A DNA stretch of 15,797 nucleotides from CAXTPV01 sp964249405 (GTDB lineage: Bacteria > Pseudomonadota > Alphaproteobacteria > Acetobacterales > Acetobacteraceae). Made by a program: the position numbers and the translations under genes. This document shows, in pieces, positions 15,656-15,797 of the stretch. Positions within the stretch are counted from its first letter, which is position 1; each line of letters begins with the position of its first letter. The DNA lies in the NCBI GenBank assembly GCA_964249405.1, contig CAXUBX010000078.1, forward strand, positions 1 through 15,797, written 5' to 3'. The notes beneath the pieces are model-generated. The model was given only the letters and a program-made list of their open reading frames with translations, made no database searches and was not told the origin of the DNA.

Positions 15656-15725
15656 CCGAATGTTGAGATAGCTAGAGTAAAACATCCTCGGTCCCTGTTG
15701 GCCGAACGTTGAGCGTCCGGATGTT
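15656..15725. promoter_or_regulatory. Three CCGRAYGTT repeats upstream of the LysR gene
   Basis: CCGAATGTTGAG (15656-15667) and CCGAACGTTGAG (15702-15713) match at 11 of 12 bases, and CCGGATGTT (15717-15725) is a shorter relative. All have the same orientation, with start-to-start distances of 46 and 15 bases. They occupy the only non-coding DNA upstream of the LysR gene, so autoregulation through these boxes is plausible. No recognisable promoter hexamers could be fixed around them. Confidence 0.35.
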
Positions 15726-15740
15726 CCGACGGTCAAACGG

Positions 15741-15797
15741 TCACTCCTCTTCGAGCGGGCCCCATTGGCGTCCGTCGCGTTCGATGAGATCGTCGGC
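15741..15797 (-). CDS. 3' end of a minus-strand gene, cut by the window edge
   Basis: Read on the minus strand from the window edge, 18 sense codons (ADDLIERDGRQWGPLEEE) lead to a TGA at 15743-15741. The frame is open to the edge and the composition looks like a real acidic C-terminus, but it is too short to identify. It lies about 116 bp upstream of the LysR gene on the same strand. Confidence 0.35.
   Translation of the reverse strand, partial: ADDLIERDGRQWGPLEEE

Noticed and set aside
1..15797. tRNA, rRNA, CRISPR arrays, insertion sequences, integrase or phage genes
   Set aside because: I saw no clover-leaf or ribosomal sequence, no regularly spaced repeats and no transposase or integrase motifs on either strand.

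Overview
The window is GC-rich throughout, with GC-biased third codon positions and long spurious antisense frames. Together with the gene families this points to an alphaproteobacterium. The plasmid-type genes on the left look like those of Methylobacteriaceae or Acetobacteraceae, but that is an impression from memory, not a database result. Two unrelated blocks meet at about position 4195.

Left block (1 to ~4195): accessory, plasmid- or island-like genes. It holds the 3' end of an unrecognised plus-strand gene, a plus-strand protein with an N-terminal helix-turn-helix, and a minus-strand trio. The trio is a 167-aa basic protein, a P-loop ATPase broken by a frameshift at a run of six G/C, and a single-span membrane protein. 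A small plus-strand helical protein with a strong ribosome binding site diverges from the trio. The 220 bp between them carry a good minus-strand promoter and two perfect inverted repeats.

Junction (~4195): the small helical gene runs directly into the 3' end of a minus-strand lipoprotein gene. Both genes are cut there. The lipoprotein gene also has an amber codon, two single-base frameshifts and no convincing start codon, so it is a decayed pseudogene.

Right block (~4195 to 15624): a single minus-strand run. In transcription order it reads LysR regulator, ytcA-like lipoprotein, mdtN (HlyD-type adaptor), mdtO (FUSC inner-membrane pump), mdtP (TolC/NodT-type outer-membrane factor), pqiA, pqiB (three MCE domains), pqiC (lipoprotein), NADPH-dependent FMN reductase, and the lipoprotein pseudogene. 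The gene order ytcA-mdtN-mdtO-mdtP matches the E. coli operon. Most adjacent genes overlap by 4 to 14 bases, and the tripartite exporter runs straight into the PqiABC inter-membrane lipid-transport set. The likely sense is a coordinated cell-envelope response: drug or aromatic-compound export, envelope lipid traffic and a redox enzyme in one transcription unit, probably controlled by the LysR protein. The last 57 bases hold the 3' end of another minus-strand gene.

The best candidate for something under-described is the fused mdtNOP-pqiABC-FMN reductase unit. The next best is the uncharacterised small-protein/ATPase/membrane-protein trio in the left block. No RNA genes, CRISPR arrays, intact insertion sequences or integrase genes were seen.
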